Source: Bacteroidales bacterium
GTDB taxonomy: Bacteria > Bacteroidota > Bacteroidia > Bacteroidales > PXBB01
DNA length: 49,724 nucleotides
Reading direction: 5' to 3'
NCBI GenBank assembly: GCA_003565735.1
Contig: PXBB01000037.1
Location: forward strand, 1-49,724
Below the pieces are notes generated by a model that was given only the letters and a program-made list of their open reading frames with translations, was not told where the DNA came from and did not search any database. This document shows positions 37,380-46,197 of this stretch, in pieces (within the stretch, counting starts at the first letter, position 1; the number at the start of each line of letters is the position of its first letter). Both the position numbers and the translations under genes were made by a program.

Positions 37380-38273
37380 ATGGATGCTATGTACAATAAA
37401 GCCATAAAAGCTTCGCCTATTAAAAGCTCTTTGAACAGGCATCGCAGAGTGGTTTTTATGTGCTTATTGTTGATAGGTTTTCTTTGGCAATCATGCTATG
37501 TTGAAAGACGCCTGGCACACTCATTTATTAATACCAGTAAAGAAATTTCTGTTCTGGTGCTTATGCCTGATGTTTTTTTAAAAACCAATCTTAAAGCTGA
37601 AATAGCTAATCCGGATACCTTTGCATCAGTTGCAGCTAAGGATGCATACAGCATTGCACAATCTGAATTTCTAAAACTTATTGACCTTGATGAGGCTTAC
37701 AAAGTTTTTTACGGCGCCCTCATGCAAGAGCTTAAAGCCTACAATATCAATGTTTATACGGCTGAGGATGTCGATACTTTTTTTACACTCAGCAGTCCGG
37801 CTTATGTTTTCAATATTGAGCAAATAGAGATAGAAGAATATTATAAACCTCTACGCGAAGAGTTTGAACGCAGTGCGTGGGATACCGTCATTTATGTGCA
37901 GGAGTTTTTACTCAATGCTGTCAACTTCAACACTTGGATTGAGTTTTCGGAAATAAATTCTGAACATCCTGCTCAGTTGCTTTTCAGTAATTTTTTCATA
38001 AGTGACGAAATTGATGGAACATTTTTTACTGACAGACAAACACGTGAGGTAAAATACCGTTATTACAGGCATGATATGAAAGAGAAAGACCTTTGGCAAT
38101 TGATACGTTTTGCAGGTAAAAAAAACAGCACGTATATTTTTAATCACATTCTAAACCTTTATGTGCAAGAAAATTCGCCTTATACATCTCCCACAGGTGT
38201 CTTTTATGATTACAACCGCAATGATGGCAAAGTGTACATGCGCGAAGATTATAAACAGTTTCATATTTTGTAA
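37380..38273 (+). CDS. Conserved hypothetical protein, probable lipoprotein
   Basis: 297 aa from the ATG at 37380, five bases after the flavodiiron stop; a longer in-frame extension into that gene's 3' end is not credible. Basic N-terminus (IKSSLNRHRRVV) then a hydrophobic stretch MCLLLIGFLWQSC that could be a lipoprotein signal ending at Cys. The rest is acidic and soluble with repeated EEYYKPLREEFERSAWDTVIY-type helices and ends YDYNRNDGKVYMREDYKQF. I do not recognise a family. Position suggests co-expression with the flavodiiron enzyme and the radical SAM protein. Confidence 0.75.
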   Translation: MDAMYNKAIKASPIKSSLNRHRRVVFMCLLLIGFLWQSCYVERRLAHSFINTSKEISVLVLMPDVFLKTNLKAEIANPDTFASVAAKDAYSIAQSEFLKLIDLDEAYKVFYGALMQELKAYNINVYTAEDVDTFFTLSSPAYVFNIEQIEIEEYYKPLREEFERSAWDTVIYVQEFLLNAVNFNTWIEFSEINSEHPAQLLFSNFFISDEIDGTFFTDRQTREVKYRYYRHDMKEKDLWQLIRFAGKKNSTYIFNHILNLYVQENSPYTSPTGVFYDYNRNDGKVYMREDYKQFHIL

Positions 38274-38299
38274 AAACAAGGATTCATTATTTAGAGCTC

Positions 38300-39265
38300 A
38301 TGTACAGCTGGGGTCATACTAGAAGGTTTAATGCTTTTTCCAACTACAGTGTGCGTCATTATGGCCAACGTTTACAAAAAGTAGCTATTGATGCAGGATT
38401 TAGTTGTCCAAACCGCGACGGTACTATAGGTACAGATGGTTGTTATTATTGTGATAATAAAGCTTTTAACCCATCTTACTGTATGCCGGAAAAGAGCATT
38501 ACACAACAGCTTAGCGAGGGTACTGTTTTTTTGACGAGGCGTTATAAAAAAGTTACTCAATATCTGGCTTACTTCCAGGCTTATACCAATACCTATGCAT
38601 CAACCGAACAACTTATTGAGAAATATGCCGAGGCCTTACGTTTTCCGGGTGTTGTGGGTATTGTCATTGGTACACGCCCCGACTGTGTAAGTCCGGAGCT
38701 TCTGGATAGTATTTTAAAAGTAACGGCTTCCAAACTACTATTTATTGAATTTGGTGTAGAAAGCTGTTATGATGAAACGCTAAAAAAAATCAACAGGGGG
38801 CATAATTTTAATCAGGTTGTTGAGGCTTTGCATATGACCGCCGAAAAAAATATTCATACCGGTATTCACCTTATTTTTGGCTTACCGGGTGAAACACCCC
38901 TAATGATATTGCAACAAGTTCCCAAATTGGCCAAACTGCCTTTCCAAAGTCTTAAAATACATCAGCTTCAAATTATTAAAGGCACGCTAATGGAGAGGCT
39001 TTATCGTGAACAACCCTCTCTTTTTGCGAATTTTACCCTCGTAGATTATATAGCACTTATTGTGTCTTTCCTTGAAAGGCTACCGCCAAAAATTCTTATT
39101 GACAGGCTGGCCGGTGAAGCACCTCCTCGTTACCACACCCAACTTTCGTTGAAAAATCGCGAATCATGGGCAGGCATACGCAACGACCGAATATTACAAC
39201 TAATTGAAAAAAAAATGCAGGAAAAGGATACCTGGCAAGGTAAACTTTTTAATAGTGATATTTGA
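38300..39265 (+). CDS. Radical SAM protein, TIGR01212/YhcC family
   Basis: 321 aa. N-terminal RFNAFSNYSVRHYGQRLQK and the 4Fe-4S cysteines in FSCPNRDGTIGTDGCYYCDN (Cys36, Cys48, Cys51), the family's characteristic C-x11-C-x2-C variant. Later VVGIVIGTRPDCVSPELLD and GIHLIFGLPGETPLM match the family. The E. coli relative YhcC has no established reaction. Third gene of the flavodiiron run, 26 bases after the lipoprotein; convergent with htpX. Confidence 0.93.
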   Translation: MYSWGHTRRFNAFSNYSVRHYGQRLQKVAIDAGFSCPNRDGTIGTDGCYYCDNKAFNPSYCMPEKSITQQLSEGTVFLTRRYKKVTQYLAYFQAYTNTYASTEQLIEKYAEALRFPGVVGIVIGTRPDCVSPELLDSILKVTASKLLFIEFGVESCYDETLKKINRGHNFNQVVEALHMTAEKNIHTGIHLIFGLPGETPLMILQQVPKLAKLPFQSLKIHQLQIIKGTLMERLYREQPSLFANFTLVDYIALIVSFLERLPPKILIDRLAGEAPPRYHTQLSLKNRESWAGIRNDRILQLIEKKMQEKDTWQGKLFNSDI

Positions 39266-39275
39266 AAAAATGAGA

Positions 39276-40271
39276 TTATTTTTTTAAAGCATTTCTTGGT
39301 ATTACAGAGGCATGGCTGTTGTTTACTTCCCTGTATGCTTGATGATAGTCATTGTATGAATGTGTACCACCCATGGCTCTTAGAATTTTAATTCTGTTTA
39401 GCAAAGGTGGGTGGGTGCTGCTCAAATTTCTTAATTTCTGGCCTTTAGGTTTGAGCGGGTTGGCTATATACATAGGGGCCATTGCTTTGTCAGCACTTTT
39501 TAAGCTGTTGGTAGAATTCCCAATTTTTTCAAGTGCCGATGCCAGCCCTTCAGGGTAACGTGTAAGGCGCGCTGCTGAAGCATCGGCCAAATACTCTCTT
39601 TTACGCGATAAAGCAAAGTACAACAAACGTATTAGAATGGGTGCTAAAATAGCCATTACAACAGCTACTATAAGCATAATAATTTGACCTCTACCGCCGC
39701 CACTACTGCCACGGCTTCTTCCCCGGCTGTAAAACATGGAACGTAAAAAAAACTGCGATAATATGGCTACCGAGGCAACCATTATTGTTGCAATGGTCAT
39801 ATAGCGAATGTCTCTGTTAATAATGTGAGATATTTCATGAGCAATAACACCTTGCAGCTCATCCCTGTTCATCATTTTCAATAGGCCTGTAGTAACAGCC
39901 ACCATGCTTTTTTCCGGTGTCATGCCGGCAGCAAAGGCATTAGGGGTAGGGTCATCTATAACGTACACTTTAGGCATTTGAGCCATGCCAGAAGCCAGCT
40001 GCATTTCTTCTACAATATTATACAATTGAGGATAATCGCTCTTCTTGACCTCTCGTGCATTAGCCATTTTCAACATGATGGATGCACCCTGCGAAAAAGC
40101 AACACCTAAAAGGATAAAATACAAAATCATGGCTATGATTATACCAAAGAAGCCTCCTTGATAAGCATCAAATGCCGTACCTATTAAAAAGCCCAGTCCT
40201 ATGAGCACAATGCCCATAAGTATAAGCAAAGTCAGGGATTTACGTCTGTTTTTGCGTGCTACTTCCCACAT
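39276..40271 (-). CDS. htpX: M48 family zinc metalloprotease HtpX-like
   Basis: 331 aa membrane protease that clears damaged membrane proteins under stress. Two N-terminal membrane helices (LTLLILMGIVLIGLGFLIG and FFGIIIAMILYFILLGVAF), then a cytoplasmic-facing domain with HEISH (His145, Glu146, His149) and the distal Glu in KREYLADASAARL. Two more hydrophobic segments flank a Gly/Arg/Ser-rich loop (RGRSRGSSGGGRGQ). 12 bases downstream of lemA, the classic lemA-htpX pair. Confidence 0.93.
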   Translation of the reverse strand: MWEVARKNRRKSLTLLILMGIVLIGLGFLIGTAFDAYQGGFFGIIIAMILYFILLGVAFSQGASIMLKMANAREVKKSDYPQLYNIVEEMQLASGMAQMPKVYVIDDPTPNAFAAGMTPEKSMVAVTTGLLKMMNRDELQGVIAHEISHIINRDIRYMTIATIMVASVAILSQFFLRSMFYSRGRSRGSSGGGRGQIIMLIVAVVMAILAPILIRLLYFALSRKREYLADASAARLTRYPEGLASALEKIGNSTNSLKSADKAMAPMYIANPLKPKGQKLRNLSSTHPPLLNRIKILRAMGGTHSYNDYHQAYREVNNSHASVIPRNALKK

Positions 40272-40283
40272 AATATTTTTACT

Positions 40284-40841
40284 TTATTTAAAATTATTTT
40301 TTACGTTTGGTGCTTTGCGTTCGCTATCTTCAATTTCGAAAAAAGCTCTGACCTGATATCCAAAAATATTGGCTGCCAAATTTGAAGGGAACATTTTTAC
40401 TTTGTTATTGTAACGCATAGCTTGATCGTTATAGTTCTGACGAGCAAATGCAATTTTATTTTCTGTTGATGTCAATTCTTCCTGTAGTGCTAAAAAGTTG
40501 CTGTTAGCTTTTAAGTCAGGGTAATTTTCTACGGCTACCCTGAAACGCCCCAATGCACCACTAAGCATGTTTTCGTATGTGCTTTTCTCTTCAATAGTTT
40601 TGGCAGTCATAGCTTGCGCCCTCAATTGTGTTATTTTTTGGAGCACTTCAGATTCATATTCCATGTATGTTTTTACTGTTTCAATAAGGTTAGGAATAAG
40701 ATCGTAACGTCTTTTGAGCTGTACATCAATTTGCGCCCAGGCATTGTCAACCTGATTGAGTAAACGTATAAAATTATTATAGGATATGCCCAACCAAATG
40801 AGAATAAGAATGGCTATACTTGCTGTTATGTATAAAGTCAT
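40284..40841 (-). CDS. lemA: LemA family membrane protein
   Basis: 185 aa. A single N-terminal transmembrane helix (LYITASIAILILIWLGISYNN), then the family core FIRLLNQVDNAWAQIDVQLKRRYDLIPNLIETVK and helical rest with ALQEELTSTENKIAFARQNYN. The exact role is unknown; LemA is regularly encoded with HtpX or TPM-domain proteins. First gene of the lemA-htpX pair. Confidence 0.93.
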   Translation of the reverse strand: MTLYITASIAILILIWLGISYNNFIRLLNQVDNAWAQIDVQLKRRYDLIPNLIETVKTYMEYESEVLQKITQLRAQAMTAKTIEEKSTYENMLSGALGRFRVAVENYPDLKANSNFLALQEELTSTENKIAFARQNYNDQAMRYNNKVKMFPSNLAANIFGYQVRAFFEIEDSERKAPNVKNNFK

Positions 40842-41136
40842 TATTGTTTTTTTTATGTTAAAATTTGTCTATTTCTTAATGATAGCACATCTAAAAACGC
40901 TAAAAACATGATAATCAACCGTTTGTTATAAAGTTTAATTTAGCTGTATCACTCTTTGCGCTTATTTGTGCCATTAATAATAATTGTGAATTAGCTTTTT
41001 TACTGTTTAATAAAACTTTTGCAATATTACACAATTTATATAAATTGAGGAAGTTTTCTTCAGCTTATGTTTTTGAATAGTTTTAGTATCAAGGAGTTGT
41101 CCCTGTGTATTAGTTCTTTTAGAAAGTTATCTGTAT
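40842..41136 (-). other. Intergenic region upstream of lemA
   Basis: 295 bases between the lemA start and the end of the acyltransferase gene, AT-rich. It must hold the lemA promoter, but no full -33/-7 pair is evident on the minus strand, and I see no coding frame, hairpin terminator or repeat. Confidence 0.3.
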
Positions 41137-42039
41137 TTAAAATATCCCATTTTTAATTTTTTCTGTTGTTTCGTATTTGTGTTTCCATCTACGGTGAGAC
41201 CATAGCCAATGTGAGGGATTTGAGCGGATGCGATTTTCGAGTAAGGACATAAACTGTTGCATTATAGCACCTTTAGGATGTTCAGACGGTTTTTCGCAAA
41301 CTAGGACAGCTTCAACCTCGTAATAACCTCTTTTGGTGCGTTGAGGTAACACAAAAAAAACAGGCGTATCTAAAAGCCTGGTTGTTAGTTCAGGTCCGGG
41401 AGGACAAGCGGTTTTCATGCCGAAAAAATCCACCCATACAGCTTTCCTGATGCTTGATGGTGATTGGTCAGCAATAAGAAAAAAAAGGGGTGTTTTGTCG
41501 AACTGGCCACGCATCTTTTTTAAAGCACTATCCATAGGCAGTAAGCCCATCCCTAATTTGTTTCTTTTCTTTTTTATATAAGCATCAATGTACTTGTTTA
41601 CAACAGGCTTATAAACACCGGAAGTTTGATGTTTTAATTGGCGCCCCAGTATAAGAACGCCCCATTCCCAGTTGCAGAAATGACCTGTAACACAAACTAC
41701 ACGTCGGTCTGCATCGAAATACTTGTCAATAAGCGATTTATCTTTAAACTGATACCTTGAGTGGAGCTGTTGTTCTGTCATTGTAAAACCTTTAACAGAT
41801 TCAAGAATAATATCTGAAAGGTTTTTGTAAAAATTGCTAATGATTTTTCTAATCTCCGTGTCAGACTTTTCAGGAAAACAGGCTTTTAAGTTTTTATAGA
41901 TAACAGTATATCTGTAACGCAGAATTTTTTTTAAAAAAAGTGCCATCAGGTCAGAAAATACATAAAGAAGCCTGAATGGTATTATAGATATTAAAAATAC
42001 AGCTATCCGAAAAAGTATATAAACAAGATAATGCACCAT
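41137..42039 (-). CDS. Lysophospholipid / lipid A acyltransferase (LpxL/HtrB family)
   Basis: 300 aa. One N-terminal membrane segment (YILFRIAVFLISIIPFRLLYVFSD), then the acyltransferase core with the HX4E catalytic motif GHFCNWEW (His120, Glu125) and QSPSSIRKAVWVDFFGMKTACPPGPELTTR later. It adds a secondary acyl chain to a lipid A precursor or a related lipid. Bacteroidota lipid A often has few acyl chains, so the exact acceptor is unclear. Downstream of the AbgT gene by 50 bases on the same strand. Confidence 0.88.
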   Translation of the reverse strand: MVHYLVYILFRIAVFLISIIPFRLLYVFSDLMALFLKKILRYRYTVIYKNLKACFPEKSDTEIRKIISNFYKNLSDIILESVKGFTMTEQQLHSRYQFKDKSLIDKYFDADRRVVCVTGHFCNWEWGVLILGRQLKHQTSGVYKPVVNKYIDAYIKKKRNKLGMGLLPMDSALKKMRGQFDKTPLFFLIADQSPSSIRKAVWVDFFGMKTACPPGPELTTRLLDTPVFFVLPQRTKRGYYEVEAVLVCEKPSEHPKGAIMQQFMSLLENRIRSNPSHWLWSHRRWKHKYETTEKIKNGIF

Positions 42040-42089
42040 TACGTTTAAGTTTTTAACCCTATTACAAAATGGCTATTAACAAATTGTTA

Positions 42090-43643
42090 TTAGCTGGGCG
42101 TATAAAATAAAGGGCCTTCGGGGCCTACAGGAATGCCTAAAAGCATCCATGCAAAAAGAAGTCCTATCCAAAAGATTGTTAACATAATGCTGTAGGGTAA
42201 CATAGTAGATATAATAGTGCCAATACCATACTTTTCGTTATACTTTTGTGCAAAGGTAACAATTAGTGCAAAGTAGCTCATCATGGGTGTTATGAGATTG
42301 GTGATAGAGTCTCCAATTCTAAAGGCTGCTTGCGTCAAGCCGGGGTGATAAGCATTGTCTAAATACATAAACATAGGAATAAAAACAGGAGCCATGATAG
42401 CCCATTTGGCTGAAGCACTACCCATAAACATGTTGATAAAACCAGAAAGCAAAACAAAGGACACGATAAGCATGGGGCCGGTAAAACCAATACGCTCAAG
42501 TCCCGAAGCACCTTTTATAGCAACAATTAAGCCCAGGTTACTCTCGTTAAAGAAAAATATAAATTGTGCAGCAAAAAAGACCAGTACAATATAAGCACCC
42601 ATCGTTGACATAGACTTGGATATGTGCTTAATCATGTCTTTGTCGTTTTTAATTGTGCCGACTATTATGCCGTAAACCAAAGCAGGGATAAAAAACATGA
42701 GCAAGATGCCAAATATAATGCCGTTAAAGAATGGAGAATTGAGCACTTCGCCGTCTTCGTTGCGGAAGATACCATTCTCAGGTACAACTGTTAAAGCCAA
42801 GAGAATAAAAAACAAAACCAGGCTAATTCCGGCCCATCTTAAACCTTTTTTCTCTGCCGGGCTTAGTTCCTCTATGGTTAGCTTTTCAACGTTGCCATCG
42901 TATTTACCCAAACGAGGTTCAACAATTTTTTCGGTAACCCATGTACCTACAAAAAGCACCACAAAACTAGAGGCAATCATAAAGTAGTAATTGACAACAG
43001 GGTTAACAATCAATTCAGGATCTACTATTTGGGCGGCTGTTGTAGAAATACCTGCAAGCATAGGGTCGGCAGAGCCGATGATAAAGTTTGCGCCAAACCC
43101 GCCACTGACACCACAAAAAGCAGCAGCTAAACCCGCCATGGGGTGACGGCCTAAAGCATGAAATATCATAGCACCTAATGGAATGAGAATGACATAGCCG
43201 GCTTCAACGGCTACACCACTTACAATACCTGCCAAAACAACAGCTGCCGTAATAAGACGAGGGGGCGAACTTAAAACAAGGGATTTTATCATGGACGCAA
43301 AAAGTCCTGTACCCTCTGCCAAACCTATACCCACCATCACAACAAGTACATAGCCTAATGGGGGGAATGCCAAAAAGTTGTGTAATATGTTTTCGTACAT
43401 CCACCTGATGCCGGAACCACTCAGTAGATTGTTGACAACGACTACACCTTCCTCAGGGTCAGGGTGTACAGCACTAACATTAATTAAAGAGGCTAGCCAC
43501 GATAACAGGATAACCAAAATAGCCAGCAAACCAAACAATGTGGCTGGATGTGGCAGTTTATTTCCTATGACTTCTACATAATCTAAAGACTTGGACAATA
43601 CTCTTGATAAAAACGTTCTGATAACCGTAAATGCTTTTTTCAT
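42090..43643 (-). CDS. AbgT family transporter
   Basis: 517 aa integral membrane protein with about a dozen hydrophobic segments. Family marks include KLPHPATLFGLLAILVILLSW near the N-terminus, AGVSGGFGANFIIGSADPMLAGISTTAAQ-like loop (residues around 185-210) and ASAKWAIMAPVFIPMFMYL with AAFRIGDSITNLITPMMSYF. AbgT imports p-aminobenzoyl-glutamate in E. coli, while other members export sulfonamides; the substrate here is open. Divergent from aroB; the shikimate pathway leads to p-aminobenzoate, so a functional link is conceivable. Confidence 0.92.
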   Translation of the reverse strand: MKKAFTVIRTFLSRVLSKSLDYVEVIGNKLPHPATLFGLLAILVILLSWLASLINVSAVHPDPEEGVVVVNNLLSGSGIRWMYENILHNFLAFPPLGYVLVVMVGIGLAEGTGLFASMIKSLVLSSPPRLITAAVVLAGIVSGVAVEAGYVILIPLGAMIFHALGRHPMAGLAAAFCGVSGGFGANFIIGSADPMLAGISTTAAQIVDPELIVNPVVNYYFMIASSFVVLFVGTWVTEKIVEPRLGKYDGNVEKLTIEELSPAEKKGLRWAGISLVLFFILLALTVVPENGIFRNEDGEVLNSPFFNGIIFGILLMFFIPALVYGIIVGTIKNDKDMIKHISKSMSTMGAYIVLVFFAAQFIFFFNESNLGLIVAIKGASGLERIGFTGPMLIVSFVLLSGFINMFMGSASAKWAIMAPVFIPMFMYLDNAYHPGLTQAAFRIGDSITNLITPMMSYFALIVTFAQKYNEKYGIGTIISTMLPYSIMLTIFWIGLLFAWMLLGIPVGPEGPLFYTPS

Positions 43644-43655
43644 AAGTGTGTTTTT

Positions 43656-43696
43656 TTTGTCTTATTTTGACGATTAAAATTAATTTTGCAAAAATA
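43656..43696. promoter_or_regulatory. Back-to-back divergent promoter elements, AbgT gene / aroB
   Basis: Rightward: TTTG 43656-43659, 21-base spacer, TAATTTTG 43681-43688, predicted start about 50 bases before aroB. Leftward: a minus-strand TATTTTTG at 43689-43696 abuts it directly, about 45 bases before the AbgT start codon; its -33 box is not evident. The two -7 elements touch, so polymerases could not occupy both at once. Confidence 0.42.
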
Positions 43697-43744
43697 GCAT
43701 AATATTTTAATTTTATATTTTGTCTTTCACGAATGTAATGTATC

Positions 43745-44821
43745 ATGTCACTTATTCAAACAAAGTTTTATAACATTTACTTTAATAGCCGCTGGGAGCC
43801 TTTTAATGCTATTTTAAAATCCAAGGAAAATGAAAGCTCTGATGTTTTTGTTTTGGTGGATACACACACAGAAAAGTATTGCTTGCCCATATTATTGCAA
43901 GAAAGTATTTTAAGCACAACAGCCTATAAACTTATCGAGATACCGGCAGGGGAATCTTTTAAAACACTGGATACGTGTCGGCAGGTATGGTCTTTTTTGA
44001 CTGATAATCAAGCTGACCGGGAAAGCTTGCTGATAAATTTAGGGGGTGGGGTTTTGTGTGATATAGGTGCTTTTTGTGCAGCAACTTTTAAGCGTGGTAT
44101 TTCTTACGTTAATATTCCCACCACACTATTGGCTATGACTGATGCGTCGGTAGGAGCTAAGGCAGCTGTAAACTTCGGTGGTTTCAAAAACTTGATAGGT
44201 TATTTTTACGCCCCTAAAGCTGTGTTTGTTTATGAAAAATTTTTAAAAACTGTGGCTGATTCTGAAATGAAATCCGGTTATGCTGAAATGATAAAACATG
44301 CCCTTATTGGCGGAGAGGATAGTTGGAAAAAATTCTGCGAGCATGGTTTTGAAAAACTTGATAAATGTATTTTCGACAGCATAAATATCAAAAACGAAGT
44401 GGTTGCAGCCGACCCCTTCGAAAAGAATGAAAGAAAAAAACTAAATTTAGGGCACTCCATTGGTCATGCTATTGAAATGCTCAGTACCGGCTCAGTTAAA
44501 AACACTCTGAAACACGGCCATGCTGTTGCTATTGGCATGTTATGTATGCTACATATTTCTCAAAAGTTCAAAGGGCTAACGGTGGCTTATCTAAAGGAAA
44601 TATCAAAGTACATTATCAACCACTATGACTATTATCCCATAGATAGGTCTTTATATGCGTCGGTTTTTGAACATGTAAAACAAGATAAAAAAAACCAGGG
44701 GAATCGTGTGCTGATGGTGCTCATGGAAAAGCCCGGAGAAATTTTTGTTGACTGTGAAGTCACGGCTGAAAATATTTTTGAAGCATTGGATTTTTATAAC
44801 AGCATTTACAAGGAGTCATGA
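43745..44821 (+). CDS. aroB: 3-dehydroquinate synthase
   Basis: Second step of the shikimate pathway (DAHP to 3-dehydroquinate; NAD and zinc dependent). 358 aa. NAD-binding LLINLGGGVLCDIGAFCAA and IPTTLLAMTDASVGAKAAVNFGGFKNLIG; zinc-site segments SGYAEMIKHALI, LNLGHSIGHAIE and HGHAVAIGM. The stop codon overlaps the start of aroA as ATGA (44818-44821), so the two are translationally coupled. Confidence 0.96.
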   Translation: MSLIQTKFYNIYFNSRWEPFNAILKSKENESSDVFVLVDTHTEKYCLPILLQESILSTTAYKLIEIPAGESFKTLDTCRQVWSFLTDNQADRESLLINLGGGVLCDIGAFCAATFKRGISYVNIPTTLLAMTDASVGAKAAVNFGGFKNLIGYFYAPKAVFVYEKFLKTVADSEMKSGYAEMIKHALIGGEDSWKKFCEHGFEKLDKCIFDSINIKNEVVAADPFEKNERKKLNLGHSIGHAIEMLSTGSVKNTLKHGHAVAIGMLCMLHISQKFKGLTVAYLKEISKYIINHYDYYPIDRSLYASVFEHVKQDKKNQGNRVLMVLMEKPGEIFVDCEVTAENIFEALDFYNSIYKES

Positions 44822-46092
44822 GCCCTATTAAAATCACCCATAACAGCAACAAGAGCAGCATTTTAACAGGCAGTGTTGATTTGCCTTTGTCAAAAAGTGA
44901 AAGCAACCGTATTCTGATGCTTAATATGCTTAGCAATGGCGTGGTGCGTACAACAAGCTTGTCTGACGCCCATGATACCATTTTATTGAGAAAGCTTTTG
45001 CAGAAAATTACAGATCAGAAGCATACTCGGGAAATCGTTTCTCTGGATTGTGAGGACGCCGGTACTGTTGCCCGTTTTCTGCTGGCTTATGTAGCACTAA
45101 GTGCAAACTCAAACTTTCTGATTAAAGGGAATGAACGTTTGACTTTACGTCCGATGAAGGACCTGACCGATACGTTGACCAGAATGGGTACTCAAATAAT
45201 CTTTAAGGGACAGCATGGCTTTCTGCCGGTTCTTGTGAAACCTCCTGCTTATTTGGAAGCTGAGGCCCGTATAGCAGCTGATGTCAGTAGTCAGTTTGTA
45301 TCTGCTTTATTAATGGTAGCGCCTACACTGCCTCGAGGTTTGAAATTGTCTATGGAAGGGACCATAGTCTCAAAGCCTTACATCGAAATGACTTTAGCCA
45401 TGCTCAAAAAATGTGGTATTACCTACTTTAGACGTCAGCATGTTATTGAAATTAAGCCGCAGGCATACAAACCTGCTTTATTAAAACCATCCGCTGATTG
45501 GTCGTCGGCTGCTTTTTGGTACCAGTTAGCTGCTTTGAGTAAACAAACTGACCTTACGCTTAAAAATTTAAACAGACTTAGCTTGCAAGGAGACAGTGTG
45601 TTGCATCATATTTTTAAAAAACTGGGTGTTGTTTCTTCATTCACCAAAAATGGGGCGGTCCTTTCGAAAACACCCATAAGCAATCGAAGTCTGGAATTTG
45701 ATTTTATTGATAACCCGGATATATTTCCCTCAGTGGTATTAACATGTGCTTTTCTCAGAGTAAAAGCCGTATTTCGTGGGCTGAGGAACCTGAAACATAA
45801 AGAATCTGACAGGTTGAAAATTGTGTGTAATATCCTTCATTATTACGGTGTTAAAACTGAGTACCATGCCTCAGGGGATATATTGCATATAAATCCTGAA
45901 AATCTTTTGGTGCCGCAAAGAAACGTTTGGCATTCCCATAATGATCACCGAATAGCGATGGCTTTGGCATCTCTTTCACCCGCTATACCTGAAATTACTA
46001 TTGAGAATGCCGGCGCAATTACTAAATCTTACCCTGGATTTTTTGAAGAATTGCAAAAATGTGGTTGCAGTATAATAAATATTGATACATGA
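44818..46092 (+). CDS. aroA: 3-phosphoshikimate 1-carboxyvinyltransferase (EPSP synthase)
   Basis: Joins shikimate 3-phosphate and PEP in the sixth shikimate step. 424 aa. N-terminal LPLSKSESNRILMLNML with the substrate lysine, CEDAGTVARFLLAY (somewhat divergent from the usual DAGTAxR), LRPMKDLTDTL, and the C-terminal HNDHRIAMALA and ITKSYPGFFEEL. Overlaps aroB by four bases and is clearly in the same operon. Confidence 0.95.
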   Translation: MSPIKITHNSNKSSILTGSVDLPLSKSESNRILMLNMLSNGVVRTTSLSDAHDTILLRKLLQKITDQKHTREIVSLDCEDAGTVARFLLAYVALSANSNFLIKGNERLTLRPMKDLTDTLTRMGTQIIFKGQHGFLPVLVKPPAYLEAEARIAADVSSQFVSALLMVAPTLPRGLKLSMEGTIVSKPYIEMTLAMLKKCGITYFRRQHVIEIKPQAYKPALLKPSADWSSAAFWYQLAALSKQTDLTLKNLNRLSLQGDSVLHHIFKKLGVVSSFTKNGAVLSKTPISNRSLEFDFIDNPDIFPSVVLTCAFLRVKAVFRGLRNLKHKESDRLKIVCNILHYYGVKTEYHASGDILHINPENLLVPQRNVWHSHNDHRIAMALASLSPAIPEITIENAGAITKSYPGFFEELQKCGCSIINIDT

Positions 46093-46197
46093 ATGTCGAG
46101 ATCATGTTTTTTTTTAAAATGTAACTTTGTAAGCCTATTTCTGTAAAAGAATTAAGTATTCAGTATAACGCCATATAAATGATTAAAAGTTTTAAAT

